A DNA stretch of 64,000 bases, taken from the NCBI GenBank assembly GCA_964036045.1, contig OZ038378.1, forward strand, positions 141,452,765-141,516,764, written 5' to 3'. Shown here in pieces: positions 1 to 9,924 of the stretch. A model generated the notes under the pieces. The model saw only the letters and a program-made list of their open reading frames with translations, had not been told where the DNA came from and made no database searches. How positions within the stretch are numbered: position 1 is the stretch's first letter; each line of letters begins with the position of its first letter. The stretch is from Eutreptiella sp. 'Long Island Sound 2002' (taxonomy: Eukaryota > Euglenozoa > Euglenophyceae > Eutreptiales > Eutreptiaceae). The translations under genes and the position numbers were made by a program.

Positions 1-810
1 TTGGCGGAGGGAAAATCAAATTTGAATAGGCGGCCCCTTTGTGGAACCCCCCCAGACCCCTCCCCCCTTTGGTATTGATTCCTTATCAACAAAGCCTGTC
101 ACATGGCAGACAGGGGGACCAATTGAAAACTGCCAAAACCCAAAGCGCGAAAATCGACGGAAGCAACAACCTCGTGTTGCTTTGGACATGGGCGTTGCTT
201 GGACAAAAGGGGGGGGGCGGTACAGGGGCGAGATGGGGGGTCTGCGCGTGATAGGGCAGGGAGGCCCCAACAGCAATGTGCCCTGGACCACCATCTGTTC
301 ACCGCTCCAACTTCAACGCCTCACAACCGCCGGGGGCCGTGCCCCAGGAGGCGTCTCGGGCCGCAGCCGCCGCGCCTTCGCCGCGCTGAGGGCTGGCAGC
401 TCGGCATTTCTCTCCCTAGACCAAAGGTCGAGCACAGGCCTGACGCCCCTCCGGCCCCCCAGCCTACACACGCTCCCAACCCTCCGGCCCACAGGCCGCC
501 ACTAGGCTGCCCAGCCCATCCCACCGGCGTCTCTGCTCCGTCCACCAGCCCCTACACGTTCCCACCGGCTATCCACCAGCCCACCTTTGCTTCCCCGCCG
601 CAGCCCCCAGCTTCTACCCACCTTCGGCTCGAGAGCATGTCTGCCTCTGCCACACCTGCACACGTCTATCCGCCCATATCAGAGGTACAAGGTGCACTCT
701 GATGATCCCTTGACGCCGAAACAGCGCACAAGCGCAACAAACTGGAATCCACAACATCATCGCGAGGCGCGAGGATCAAAGCACGGGCCACAGCAGACAC
801 AAGACATGCA
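1..810. other. GC-rich stretch, no supported gene
   Basis: Several overlapping proline-rich open frames exist on both strands, as expected from C-rich and G-rich DNA. None shows a recognisable domain, signal peptide or convincing splice signals. I see no RNA gene or mobile-element end here. Confidence 0.4.
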
Positions 811-848
811 TCAACTGTTACGGGGCATAGCCTTCCGCAGGAGCACAC

Positions 849-1008
849 CGTTGTTGTTGAGATCCACGGCTTTTGCAACCTTCTTCAACACCTTCGGGTG
901 CCGAACTTTGTACTCCCCGTGCAACTCGCTCTCGTTTAACAGCAAATGTTGGATGCAAGTGATGAATTCAGAGTGCTGCAGCCTGCCTTCCCCGTTCAGA
1001 TCAGCGCC
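849..1008 (-). CDS. EF-hand exon (partial gene)
   Basis: The minus-strand frame carries a textbook EF-hand loop, DLNGEGRLQHSE (acidic or oxygen residues at loop positions 1, 3, 5 and 12, glycine at 6), followed by a helix and the start of a second loop, AVDLNNNG. A CTGCAG acceptor lies directly upstream (exon from 1008). A GTGTGC donor could end the exon inside the second loop (849), so the second loop would be completed by another exon. Known for the family: such pairs bind calcium. The rest of the protein is not resolved. It may belong with the EF-hand exons on the same strand at 2.9 and 7.8 kb, but that is inference. Confidence 0.5.
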
Positions 1009-1189
1009 CTGCAGCCATATGGCACACACAGACTCAGACTCAGACCCAACATACCCGTTGCACTGTCCATCCAGCGGCAGGTATCAGTTGGTAGCAGGTA
1101 GCAGCACACACACACATACCCACACAATGACATTGCCACAACTGGTGCTTCCCCAATGACCAGCCCAACACTGACCCAGCGGTGCTATT

Positions 1190-1610
1190 CAAGCTGAAGG
1201 AGAACATTGCTGCGAAACCCAGTTGCAGTTGGCAAACACTACCAAACACATCTCCCTTGGCAATAGCATTGTTGTCCTTTACAGCCACGAAGAACTCCAC
1301 CTGCATGAGTGATGCAAAAATTCCTTTTGTCAACATCAGATTCCGACCACCGTCAGCCACCAAAAGAGACAAGCAGGCTGCAACCAGTGGGGGCACAGCA
1401 ACGCTACTCAACAGACCCTGAAGCTTTCCACAAGACTCGCTCTTCCGGAATCAAACACTTTTTGGACATCCTGCAACACCTCCTCCACCTCAGGCTCACG
1501 AGGGGGGCCCTTGTACCTGACAAAGAATGTGCAAGGGTTGCACAGCCCAGTGGGCAACACAATATTTAGGAGGGCCTTGAGACCTGAGCACAGCGGGCCC
1601 CATAGCAGTG
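1190..1610 (-). CDS. Possible exons of a membrane protein
   Basis: Two abutting minus-strand frames look protein-like. The 5' one (about 1610-1425) has a hydrophobic stretch around LKALLNIVLPTGL followed by a charged segment (EPEVEEVLQDVQKVF). The 3' one (about 1420-1190) has a strongly hydrophobic segment (VAVPPLVAACLSLLVA) and then a short polar stretch with KDNN. A TTCAG acceptor lies at their junction. The mixture of membrane segments and EF-hand-like loops on this strand suggests a calcium-binding membrane protein spread over several exons. Exact boundaries are not resolved and no family is recognised. Confidence 0.28.
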
Positions 1611-2659
1611 AATGCCTCACCTTCCACATCGACCCATCAATCCCCAGGGCACACTTTTCGCTTTTCCCGCTTCATTGCGGCCAGTGACTGGTGGATCTAG
1701 GGATGCCCGCTCATCTGTCTGTGTGGGCGGTGGTGCCTCTGCCAGTGCCTCACTCTTTGCCAGTGCGGCCGGAGCTTGTGCTTGATGTTCTGCACCTGTC
1801 TTTGCCTGCGCCCTCTCCTGCGGCTTGGCCTGCACTGCTGAGTTGGCCTGTCAAAGTCTATGCCTGTGCCACTGTGTATGCCGGTGCGTGAACCTGTAAC
1901 CGCATGTCACCGCAGCATGCTGCCATAGTATGTAGGGGAAACAGCATGCAGCAGCTGGCAATACGCTCCGAACGAGGCAGGAGGCTTAAAGGGGGTGGAT
2001 GCCATTACGATTCTGGGGGCTGTTCTACAGAGCGCCTTGAATTCAAAGGTGCATGCTTTCCAATATTGTTGAACACGCCTCCCCCCTTAATGAAAAGGGC
2101 TTCGGCACCGCTTTTCACAGCGACCGGTTCATCCCCTTCAGTGCCCCAACTTCCCTTGCGTGTGAGAGTCGCATATCACACGCTACAATGATTCGTTACT
2201 CTGCTGCAGCCACATCTTTCAGTACGCCAGTCCTCAACTTCGACACACTAGACGACCCATGAGCCCCTCGACATTGCCTTCACCAACACAAAACACATGG
2301 GCTGTCTGTCCGCGACCAGCCACTTGGGACTCCGTCAGTTACGCGGGTGTGGCATCGAGTAAGCAGCCACGGCCGTGTGTTACCGCAAACCGTTGGCATC
2401 AAGGAGCAACAACAGCCGCTCACCCCCCCCCTCACAATTTATGGAAAGGGGGAGCGATGCCTCAACCCCTTCATCATCGCTGGGCAGCCCCCAAGGGTTG
2501 CATGCCAAAGGACAACATGCAGAGTAGCTTTCTGACCTAGAACACCGGTGTTGAATCAAAAATTATAGCGACGGCTAGTTGCCGTGAGTGAACAATAGAA
2601 TTGCCAACATGACAGGGATGGTTAATCCCCAAGGGTATGAGGGGAAACGAGTGCATACA

Positions 2660-2662
2660 GCC

Positions 2663-2693
<31 letters not shown>

Positions 2694-2710
2694 GGCAAGA
2701 GAGAGCGGGG
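2660..2710. repeat. (GA)n microsatellite
   Basis: The run is nearly pure GA dinucleotide with a few interruptions. On the minus strand it gives a pyrimidine tract. Confidence 0.9.
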
Positions 2711-2855
2711 AGCTGCGAGGGCAGAAGAAACATCTTTCGTGTTGTCATGCCAGGCCCACCTTCCCAAGACTGCAAACTGTGGAGGGTGCTCTCCAATGAT
2801 GTGAGTAATGTCACACGAGGCTAGAGGATTTTGGATCGGCCCTTTGCACTATATT

Positions 2856-3093
2856 ATGTCACAGAAACAACATACGGGACCCCGAGGCTGGCCAAGAACT
2901 GCGTGACGTCCACCTTCCCCCCATGATTCAGGTCGCACAAGACTTCGGCAATCTGTACAACACGAAACAGCTGGGCCACGAGGTACCCCAAAAGGGCACT
3001 CAGCACTATTGTGGGGACTATATTCCATCGAACGCCACCCAACAAAGGCAAGGAGTTGCCGAAGTGACCCAGACCCCGGCCCAAGAGTGGCAT
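2856..3093 (-). CDS. Possible exon: membrane segment plus EF-hand-like loop
   Basis: The minus-strand frame reads a hydrophobic helix (IVPTIVLSALLGYLVAQLF), then VVQIAEVLCDLNHGGKVDV with an EF-hand-like loop D-L-N-H-G-G-K-V. The residue at loop position 12 is Q instead of the usual E, so calcium binding would be weak or lost. A GTATGT donor follows the codons for SLGVP, so the nearby stop may be intronic. It resembles the organisation of the 1.2-1.6 kb frames on the same strand. No family assigned. Confidence 0.4.
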
Positions 3094-3379
3094 ACTGGAG
3101 ATCCCCGGGAATTTTTCTGACCATTTTGACTTTCCACAAACGCCGGCAGTGAAATTAAAACATCAGTTGTCGTGAGATAAGAAAAACCTCAGGAACATGG
3201 CAGGGGCTGGTTAGGATATGGAGGGGAAGGGGTTGTGCCACATGACCACTTTGAGTTCACAGAGGTGTGGGGGCAGCACAGAGTGGCAAGCACAATCGCA
3301 GGTTGACAAAACCAGATTCACGGTGCATGTACGCCAGGGATGGCGGTAGCGGTCCCTCCCCAAGAGCCCCTCATCCCCT

Positions 3380-3722
3380 CCCAAGTGACGAGTGACCAGT
3401 GACAGATGACCAGTGACCAGTGACAGAAGACAAGAGTGACACAATTGCTGCACCAGCAAGTAACACACTGAGTGCCGGTGAACACATTTGCCAACTACCC
3501 TTGACAGGCATTGTGCACAACCAAGAAAGAAAGGGAGGTCTGCGGTAGGAGAGCAGCAGACAAAAACATTGAAACAGAAAACACAGTTTGCAACAAATTG
3601 CCACTGTCACTGTACCTGTAACTGTCACTGTCACCGTCAGTGCCATCTCCATCTGTCACTGTCCATTACAAACATGCGCTACACTACAACCCTTGGGCAT
3701 CAGCTCCATCTGTCCATCTGTC
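3380..3722. repeat. Imperfect short tandem repeats
   Basis: Two blocks of degenerate short repeats are present: GACCAGT/GACAGA-type units at about 3387-3440 and CTGTCA/CTGTCAC-type units at about 3604-3725. The open frames through them (poly Thr-Val) are products of the repeats. Confidence 0.7.
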
Positions 3723-3789
3723 ACTGAGTGACAGATAGCCAGACCCCCTCCCCCACACCCTCACCCCACCCAAAATCCCTGGTGTCCGC

Positions 3790-3905
3790 AACGTATATGT
3801 GTATCCACAAACGCCCTCCATAGACATGGTCTTCGTATACGCGTACACGTATACGTGTAGGTAAGCTATACGCAGATACGTATACACGTATACATACACA
3901 TGTTG
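3790..3905. other. Alternating purine-pyrimidine, self-complementary tract
   Basis: The sequence is built almost wholly from TATACG, CGTATA, ACGCGT and TACACG steps (for example GTATACGCGTACACGTATAC). Such DNA is known to favour Z-DNA and cruciform extrusion. No gene is seen in it. Confidence 0.6.
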
Positions 3906-4340
3906 TAAGAACCCAACAATACACGCCCTGGGCCGAAGACGACAGGCAAGGCAAGTGCTCAGGGTATGTGGACTTCTCATCAGGCCATACACAAAAGAGT
4001 GAAAGCAATCATGTACGCTAGGCGCCTTTCTGTAGTACAGAGGACAAGGGGGGCACACCCTGCAATTCATGTTCACCCAGTAGGTCCAGCCTCTGGCAGC
4101 CATGCTAAGCCAGAAGCCTGCAGTAGACAAGCACCTTATCCACGACCGTAGTGCCCTCTACTTGACCCCTGTGCTACACGTAAAGGAGGAAGCCGAGCTG
4201 TATACTACCCACTCCTAATGAAAATTGCTGGTTCTCCTTCATGCTACACGACAAGGGGCAGGCGGACATGGGGTCGGATACTGTAGAGGGGGGGGGGATG
4301 AAATGCACAAACCACGTGGCACAAGACGCAATTGTCTTGT

Positions 4341-4367
4341 CACACACACACACACACACACACACAT
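4341..4367. repeat. (CA)n microsatellite
   Basis: A pure CA run, followed within 15 bases by two telomere-like units (CTAACC CTAACC). Confidence 0.9.
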
Positions 4368-4439
4368 AGGCACTAACCCTAACCCTGACGCCTACATGTG
4401 CCCATGTAGCTCGGCGACCGCCCCCCAATTGTGACACTA

Positions 4440-5250
4440 GGCACCAGTGATCAAATTCCCCTTGCAGCACTCCAGGAGTAACCACGTGGAGTACCACTCC
4501 CCTTTCCAAAGATCGGTCTTTTGGATGTGAGGGAGGGTGAAAAATGTAACTTGTACAAAAACATCATCAATTCGGGTAATGTTTTTTAGCGGTACAGTTG
4601 TGTAACTTTTTTTCAGTAAGTCGTGTAAATTATAGAAAAAATTGGAAATTTAAAAAAAAAACTTGTAACTTTTGCAATACATACGCAATATGTACAAATT
4701 CCGTACAGCACCCCATAGCGACCTTATCGATGGCATGCCGAGTCCACAAAGCACCAAGTCCAAGTAATCTGTGTGGCCGCCAAGTAGTTCGGACTTGGCC
4801 ACTATAACATAGTAGCACATGGAGTGATTGGCACTAGAAACAAAATCAGGCGCAAGAAAAGAGTCTTGACAGGGCCATGGCCAACATCAGTGTGACGGCA
4901 CCGAGAACAAAATCAGGCTCAAGAAAAGAGTCCTAACGCGGCCTTAGCCGTCATTATGGCCTCCATTATACTCTCTGTGGCCACCAAGGCAATGGGATGC
5001 GGCCAACAAAGTAGCATGCTCATATGCTCATATGCTCCACCATTGGTACACCAAATAGGCGGAGGAAAATATAGTACAGCGAACAGCCAATCATGCACCC
5101 GCTACAAGTAGTTGCAGAATGCATGCTTGCACATGAGGTCAGTTGTTGTGCCAGTGACTTGGGCTTTGCACTAGGACTAGTGTTCAGCTGACAAGCCATG
5201 CGGAACTCAACTACCATGTGCTTGGTTAGCTGATCGATGAATTGCTGGTC
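4440..5250. other. Intergenic, no supported gene
   Basis: An A/T-rich patch (about 4560-4680) lies next to ordinary DNA. A phrase near AACAAAATCAGGC...AAGAAAAGAGTC occurs twice, at about 4840 and 4905, so a short local duplication is present. No coding signal. Confidence 0.4.
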
Positions 5251-5362
5251 ACTTCAACTCGGGTGCTGGGGGGGGGGGGGGCGCTCAGGAGAGCAAGGAA
5301 GCTCAGTCACCCCCTCCAAATCATCACCAAGCGGTTCACCGACCCGCACAGTGAGATCAGCA

Positions 5363-5862
5363 TTAACAATGCTCAACACATGGTCGACAAAACCTCGACC
5401 CATTGGGGTGAGGGGAACATCCGAAAAAGAACCCCAGTGATCCACCACTAGGTTTGTGAGGTGCAGGCACAGAAAAAATACAAAACCAACAATCCTTTTG
5501 GAATCCCAATGCCTGATGCTTGGTGGTTAAGCCGTGCTTCTTGAAAGCGGCTAAGAAAAGGTGGATCAAATGAATGGTCCCCAAACCCAAATAATGAAAC
5601 ACTCCAACCGGACATGACAATCGCAGGCACACAAAAACCGGTGCAACCCTTCTTTGTCATCGCTATTAACCACAAAAGTGTGGTGACGGCACCAAGCCAT
5701 GCTGTCTAGTGTGGAGCAAGATTCAACAAGTTGCATCCACCTAGACACTTTCTTGATATAAGCAACCGCACGAGTCCACGTACGTGGTTCATCGATTTCC
5801 ATGTGGTAGAGCTCTTGGTTCGAACAACACAAGATATCCTTGCCCGTCAACCAATCTCCCAC
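5363..5862 (-). pseudogene. Unrecognised decayed ORF fragments
   Basis: Minus-strand frames at 5862-5566 (IDEPRTWTRAVAYIKKVSRW, then HRFLCACDCHVRLECF) and an overlapping frame at 5632-5363 look like pieces of one protein broken by frame changes. They lie on the same strand and directly downstream of the Cys-rich ORF at 5949-6569, so they may be its continuation. No domain is recognised; a decayed mobile-element protein is one possibility. Confidence 0.25.
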
Positions 5863-5948
5863 GCCATAAGGGTTTGTTCTGCTAGGGATGGAATGTCAAG
5901 TATGCCTTTTCGACACAGAGGCACACTTGGCAAGGCCTTCTCTCCCTT

Positions 5949-6569
5949 CTACCGTGGCACAAGGGCCGTAGGAGGAGGCGCAAACCGGTCTAGCTCCAAA
6001 GTAGATGACCGGACCTCTTTTTTCCTCACCTCCTTACCCGGGGGAGAGGCCAAAAGAGGATCCAACTCCTCGTCACTAGACACGGGTTGCTTTGGGAGGG
6101 TGGCGGTCAAAACCTCCTCAACGTCTACCTCTTGACACCACCTTTGAAACAGCCACTTGTCCGTGTTAGGGTGGGCCCTGCCAAGAACAGGACACACCAA
6201 AGTGGGCAGGCAAACGCCACACCCTTCACAATGCATGCACCATAGGTACATGGCCCTGTTTGGGAACACTGGTATGGCCCTGTTTGGGAAGATAGGTAAG
6301 GCCCTGTTTGGGAACACAGGTAAGGCCCTATTTGGGAACACAGGTATGGCCGTGTTTTGGAACATAGGTTTTGCCCTGTTTGGGAATGCAAGTATGGCCT
6401 TGTTTGGAAACATAGGTATTGCCCTATTTGGGAACACAAGTATGGTCACGTTTGGGAACGCAAGTATGGACCTGTTTGGGAACACAGGTACGGCCTTGTG
6501 ACATTGGTCACACACATAATGGGGCCGAAAAAGGTTTAGGCAATGCCAGCTCTTCCTACGCACCTCCAT
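5949..6569 (-). CDS. Cys-rich protein with in-frame octapeptide repeats
   Basis: A 206-codon minus-strand ORF. It starts with a short basic segment, then YVCDQCHKA (CxxC), then about ten copies of an octapeptide near FPNRAIPV encoded by a 24-bp minisatellite. It continues with CMHCEGCGVC and further cysteines, and an acidic C-terminal part (SDEELDPLL, KEVRKKEV). The CxxC/CxxCxxC pattern suggests a metal-binding cluster that has been split by expansion of the minisatellite. The repeat unit is a multiple of three, so the frame survives copy-number change. The family is unknown. It could equally be a decayed transposase zinc region. Splice sites around 6570-6612 were not resolved. Confidence 0.35.
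   Translation of the reverse strand: MEVRRKSWHCLNLFRPHYVCDQCHKAVPVFPNRSILAFPNVTILVFPNRAIPMFPNKAILAFPNRAKPMFQNTAIPVFPNRALPVFPNRALPIFPNRAIPVFPNRAMYLWCMHCEGCGVCLPTLVCPVLGRAHPNTDKWLFQRWCQEVDVEEVLTATLPKQPVSSDEELDPLLASPPGKEVRKKEVRSSTLELDRFAPPPTALVPR
6248..6498. repeat. 24-bp minisatellite, about 10 copies
   Basis: The unit is near TATGGCCCTGTTTGGGAACA plus CAGG, repeated every 24 bp with many point differences. Every copy keeps its length, so on the minus strand it encodes an uninterrupted octapeptide series within the ORF at 5949-6569. Confidence 0.9.
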
Positions 6570-7159
6570 GCTGTCAACTTTTTAACAAGGTCATTAGAGT
6601 CAAGACTCACCATCACTGGGTGCCTTCTTAGGGGGGCGAGTGGTTTGGTTATTAGGAGGAAGCGTGGGGACATTGGTGTCGCTATCAACATCACTACCAG
6701 CTACCCCCCACTAGCACGCATGCACATGGGGTTGTTGTGTTGTGCTTCTGGACGCACACACATTGAACACTTACATGCGCAGAACCAAAATAGTAGTCCT
6801 TGGGTTATCCTTGACCCGAAATATGTGCACCAAAAGGCGGGAAAAAATAGAAAAGAATTGAAAAGTGCACATAAATGAGGAGGATTCATAATGGAAACAT
6901 GGCCGGGCACCCCATTGTGCACATGCACATGCACATAAGCAAAAGAAAAACATAACATACAAAGGAGGAAAAGAGCCAAGTCGGAGGTTGAAAGCAACCC
7001 CCAGAAAGTCAGTTCGCATGGCAACCCGAAGAAAAAGGCCATAAAACTCACACAGGGAACCACACCCTAGGCCCTGCCAGCACCCCATTTCCCCGTAGGG
7101 ACCAGCGAGAGTTATTTCCGGCCCCAACAAAGCGTGGGAGTCCATCACCCCAACACTTC

Positions 7160-7310
7160 AAAGCAGGGGAAAAGATCAGCAGTGGCCCACCAGTGGGTAG
7201 ATTGGCTACATAAAACCTGCCATTTGGGGGGTCCCCAATGCTTGAGAGGAGGGGACAAAATCAGCAATGGCCCACAAATGGGCGGATTGGCTACATAACT
7301 CTTGCCTGTG
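7160..7310 (+). repeat. Diverged 85-bp satellite units (2 copies)
   Basis: The phrases ATCAGCAGTGGCCCACCAGT and ATCAGCAATGGCCCACAAAT occur exactly 85 bp apart (TCAGC at 7176 and 7261), each followed by GGATTGGCTACATAA or a close form. This is the monomer of the large array at 39.9-51.4 kb, with the same period and orientation but considerably diverged. It is an old outlying seed or remnant of that family. Confidence 0.85.
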
Positions 7311-7344
7311 TGTGCGTGTTTGCGTGTGTGTGTGTGTCTGTGTG

Positions 7345-7383
7345 TGTGTGTGGGTTGGGTTGGGTTGGGTTGGGTTGGGTTGG
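7345..7383 (+). repeat. (GGGTT)n short repeat after a TG tract
   Basis: Six consecutive TTGGG units follow a (TG)-rich run. The G-triplets at 5-bp spacing can form a G-quadruplex on the plus strand. Confidence 0.85.
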
Positions 7384-7707
7384 AACAGGGCCTCATACAG
7401 GAGCGGGGCCCAGGTTGCAGCATCCGTACCTGCTCGACACCAGGGCTGAACAGCCTGACTGTGTGACTGTGTAAAGCGGGGGGATGGGGATCAGCCATAT
7501 CGATCGGCGACCCCCCAGCCCCCATGAATAATAGGAGGGCGGAAAAAATCAGACCTCTGCAGGGCCTGGCGATTTTTCAGATGGGCCCCAGACTTGCGGT
7601 GCGGTGCATCAAAATGTGATATCACGCAATCCCAGGCTTGGGCTGGATATGCAGCCGGGGCACCTCGCCGGACTGCATCCTGAGGGCTGGGATGGGGGGC
7701 ACCCTGC

Positions 7708-7870
7708 ACCACTGGGCCAGATCAGTCCAAAGAGGGGCCAGGCGCAGCACCTGGTCCTTTGTGGCCCCAATCCCCATGTCCTGCAGGACGGTTTCGAGCT
7801 CATGAACGTCCACTTGACCATTGCGGTCGATGTCGAACATCGCCACCAAATGATTGAGGCTGAGGTCGCT
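7708..7870 (-). CDS. EF-hand exon (partial gene)
   Basis: After a CACTGCACAG acceptor (exon from 7870) the minus strand reads SDLSLNHLVAMFDIDRNGQV, continuing DVHELETVLQDMGI. The loop DIDRNGQVDVHE is a canonical EF-hand: D/D/N at positions 1, 3 and 5, G at 6, hydrophobic at 8, E at 12, with flanking helices. It continues about 20 residues (KDQVLRLAPLWTDLAQ) before several possible GT donors near 7705-7712. The intact consensus argues for a functional calcium-binding exon. Whether it belongs to the same gene as the EF-hand exons at 0.85-3.1 kb cannot be decided from sequence alone. Confidence 0.6.
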
Positions 7871-8829
7871 CTGTGCAGTGCAGTGATGGACGGGAGCCAG
7901 CCGTCAACAGGCTGCGTCACAAGTGTGTCGGTGAACCAACACAAATCCCCCCAGCCCCAATGTATCCATTCATATCAATACCCACCCACCCATCCACTCA
8001 CCCACCCATCCACTCACCCGCCCACACACACATCCATTCTTTGCCGCGTCGCAAATGTGCACGATTGGCACTTTACGCGCTCAACATCGCTGACACGGCA
8101 CACACACCCACGATCCAGATACTGCAACAAGTACAACGCCCCCCCCCCCCCCTGCGCGAGCAACACTAAAATCCCAATCATTGACGGAAACAGCAACTAC
8201 TGTTGCTCTCACAGAGGGGGGGGGTTCATATGCGGTGCATTTTCCACGCGCCTCTGTGGTCGCCATAAAGTAGCCTTCCGATGGGCACGACCAGCTCTGG
8301 TAAATCTGAGCAAACGGTCCAGCAAATGTGATAAAAATTGGGTTAACATGAATGGAAACTTCTTTTCAAAATAAAAACAACCTTTCAAAAAAATTGCATT
8401 CATTTGCTTTCAAACTCAGAAAAAAAAAGTGAAAAAAAGTGATGAATTTGTATAAAGTTGTGTCTTCACTCAGTAAAAGTAAAAGGATTGAGACGAAAAT
8501 GTTCCCTCAGTTCTTTCACTGAGTAGATTTTTTTTGAAAAAAAATTGCTCACTCTTGCCAGAGACCCGCACAAGTGGTACCAGTCAACGTGTAACAAAAA
8601 CCAACAAAGCTGCAGTGGGTAGGTGTAAGGCCTGTGAGCGCCGCGTTGGCATGCAGCGCAATTGCTCAAACGCCCCACCGTTTGAATCCCTTTCCTGGTC
8701 AACGGCGCCCAGCAGATCAAACAGGCTGCTGTTTGTATCCGCGGCCGTCCTGTGCGCCCGTATGTTTCATGGCTGCATTCTTCCAAGGGTCCCTCACCCC
8801 ACGAATGGTGCTGAGGTCACAGGAGCCCA

Positions 8830-8988
8830 CGGGGTGTGTGGGGGTAAGTGCCGGATCAGCACCTCCAGCAATTGGTCGTGCAGACGCTTCATGATCGCGT
8901 CCTGCCATTTGCCGTAACGCGGGTTCACAGCCACTTCATAATGATCCAGATTCTTGGCGAAATCCACTGTCCCATCCGCCTCAATCTG
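8830..8988 (-). CDS. Probable coding exon, unknown family
   Basis: Following a TTTTGCAG acceptor, the minus strand reads IEADGTVDFAKNLDHYEVAV and continues NPRYGKWQDAIMKRLHDQLLEVL. The amphipathic, balanced composition and the acceptor support a real exon. Candidate GT donors lie at GAG|GTGCTG and further on. It lies 1 kb upstream of, and on the same strand as, the EF-hand exon at 7.8 kb, so it may be an upstream exon of that gene. I do not recognise the domain. Confidence 0.4.
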
Positions 8989-9117
8989 CAAAAGTGATGA
9001 CAATACATCAATGCAAGGCTCAGGATGGCAGCTGCCTCCTTCGGAAGCAGAGACACACACGGTGCCCCCATGGATCCTCGTTGGGCGTTTTCGGTTTCGC
9101 TTCTGGTCTTGCTCACA

Positions 9118-9118
<1 letters not shown>

Positions 9119-9190
<72 letters not shown>
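9119..9190 (+). repeat. (TG)36 microsatellite
   Basis: 72 bp of uninterrupted TG. It directly precedes dispersed module B (9191-9415). Open frames across it (Cys-Val runs) are artefacts. Confidence 0.97.
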
Positions 9191-9191
<1 letters not shown>

Positions 9192-9415
9192 TCTGTACTT
9201 TTAGAGGTGGATCCTTGTGCAGCGTTGGGCTGGACGCCTCATTTGGCTCAGGTCTGCTGAGGCCTCTTTGTGACGTTGTTTCCCTCCCTTCTGCGGAATC
9301 AGAACCTCTGTATTTTGCTGGCTAGGTATCCAGAGTGTTTGCTCTCCCGTGCCTCGTCACGAAAAGCGGGCGGACGACATCCTCGGCCACGGCCTCCTCC
9401 AGCCCCCGTGGAACT
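9191..9415 (+). repeat. Dispersed repeat module B, copy 1
   Basis: The stretch from ATCTGTACTTTTAGAGGTGG to the CCTCGTCACGAAAAGCGGGC region matches 31819-32035 over about 220 bp at high identity. In both copies it begins immediately after a TG tract. On the minus strand it is the 3' part of the Cys/His-rich ORF at 9322-9924. Confidence 0.85.
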
Positions 9416-9924
9416 GGGGCTGGTGGGGACGGAGGGGGGGGCGTTTTCGGCCTCCTGCGTTTGGGGGCTGGAGGGGTGGGGGGTTGGTGTGGGGACCTCA
9501 GCAGACCCGTAGAGATACGTGCAGGCCCTTGCAGGCGTGGTCGTTTGTGGGGCAGTTGTGCATGTGCAGCAAGTGGGCGCTTCCGGCGCGCAGGCACTGG
9601 GGTGCACACTTTATGGTGTCCCCGCTGACAGCAGTGACGCACTCCCCTTTGCTTGAGTGTGCACCTCGGGCACGGTGGCAGGCCATGCAGTGGGCACAGT
9701 TGCAGTTGCGGTCTGCGTGCTATGTGGTCATCAGCGTGATGTCCCAGCGCACAGCATGCTTCAGCTGTGCGCCGAAGTCTCTTGCAGGTCGTGCATGCGT
9801 CAGCAGAATGCTGGGCACACTTTGACGGATCAGCCGGCGGCGCCGGTGGTGGCGCCCTGTGTGTGTTTGCGCGCCTGCGTGTCCCGGTGTAGGGGCGCTG
9901 TGGGAGCTTCCCATCCCCTATCAC
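9322..9924 (-). CDS. Cys/His-rich ORF of a mobile element
   Basis: A 200-codon minus-strand ORF. Its N-terminal half has a dense Cys/His cluster (KCAQHSADACTTCKRL, ACCALGHHADDH, CPLHGLPPCPRC, CCQRGHHKVC), typical of zinc-binding modules. Basic segments follow (PARRKRP, PKRRRPK), then proline-rich sequence. It follows the ORF at 9921-10643 on the same strand with a 4-base overlap and a frame change. A long C homopolymer lies just upstream (about 9956-9967), so the two may be one frame broken by slippage. The partial copy at 31.8-32.0 kb shows that the DNA is repetitive, which favours a mobile-element protein over a host gene. Confidence 0.4.
   Translation of the reverse strand: MIGDGKLPQRPYTGTRRRANTHRAPPPAPPADPSKCAQHSADACTTCKRLRRTAEACCALGHHADDHIARRPQLQLCPLHGLPPCPRCTLKQRGVRHCCQRGHHKVCTPVPARRKRPLAAHAQLPHKRPRLQGPARISTGLLRSPHQPPTPPAPKRRRPKTPPPPSPPAPVPRGLEEAVAEDVVRPLFVTRHGRANTLDT

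Noticed and set aside
5820-5840. tRNA-like GGTTCGAA phrase
   Set aside because: No cloverleaf arms around it; no tRNA or rRNA gene was found anywhere in the window by eye.
8954-9325. Plus ORFs rich in Cys-Val
   Set aside because: They are translations of the (TG)36 microsatellite.
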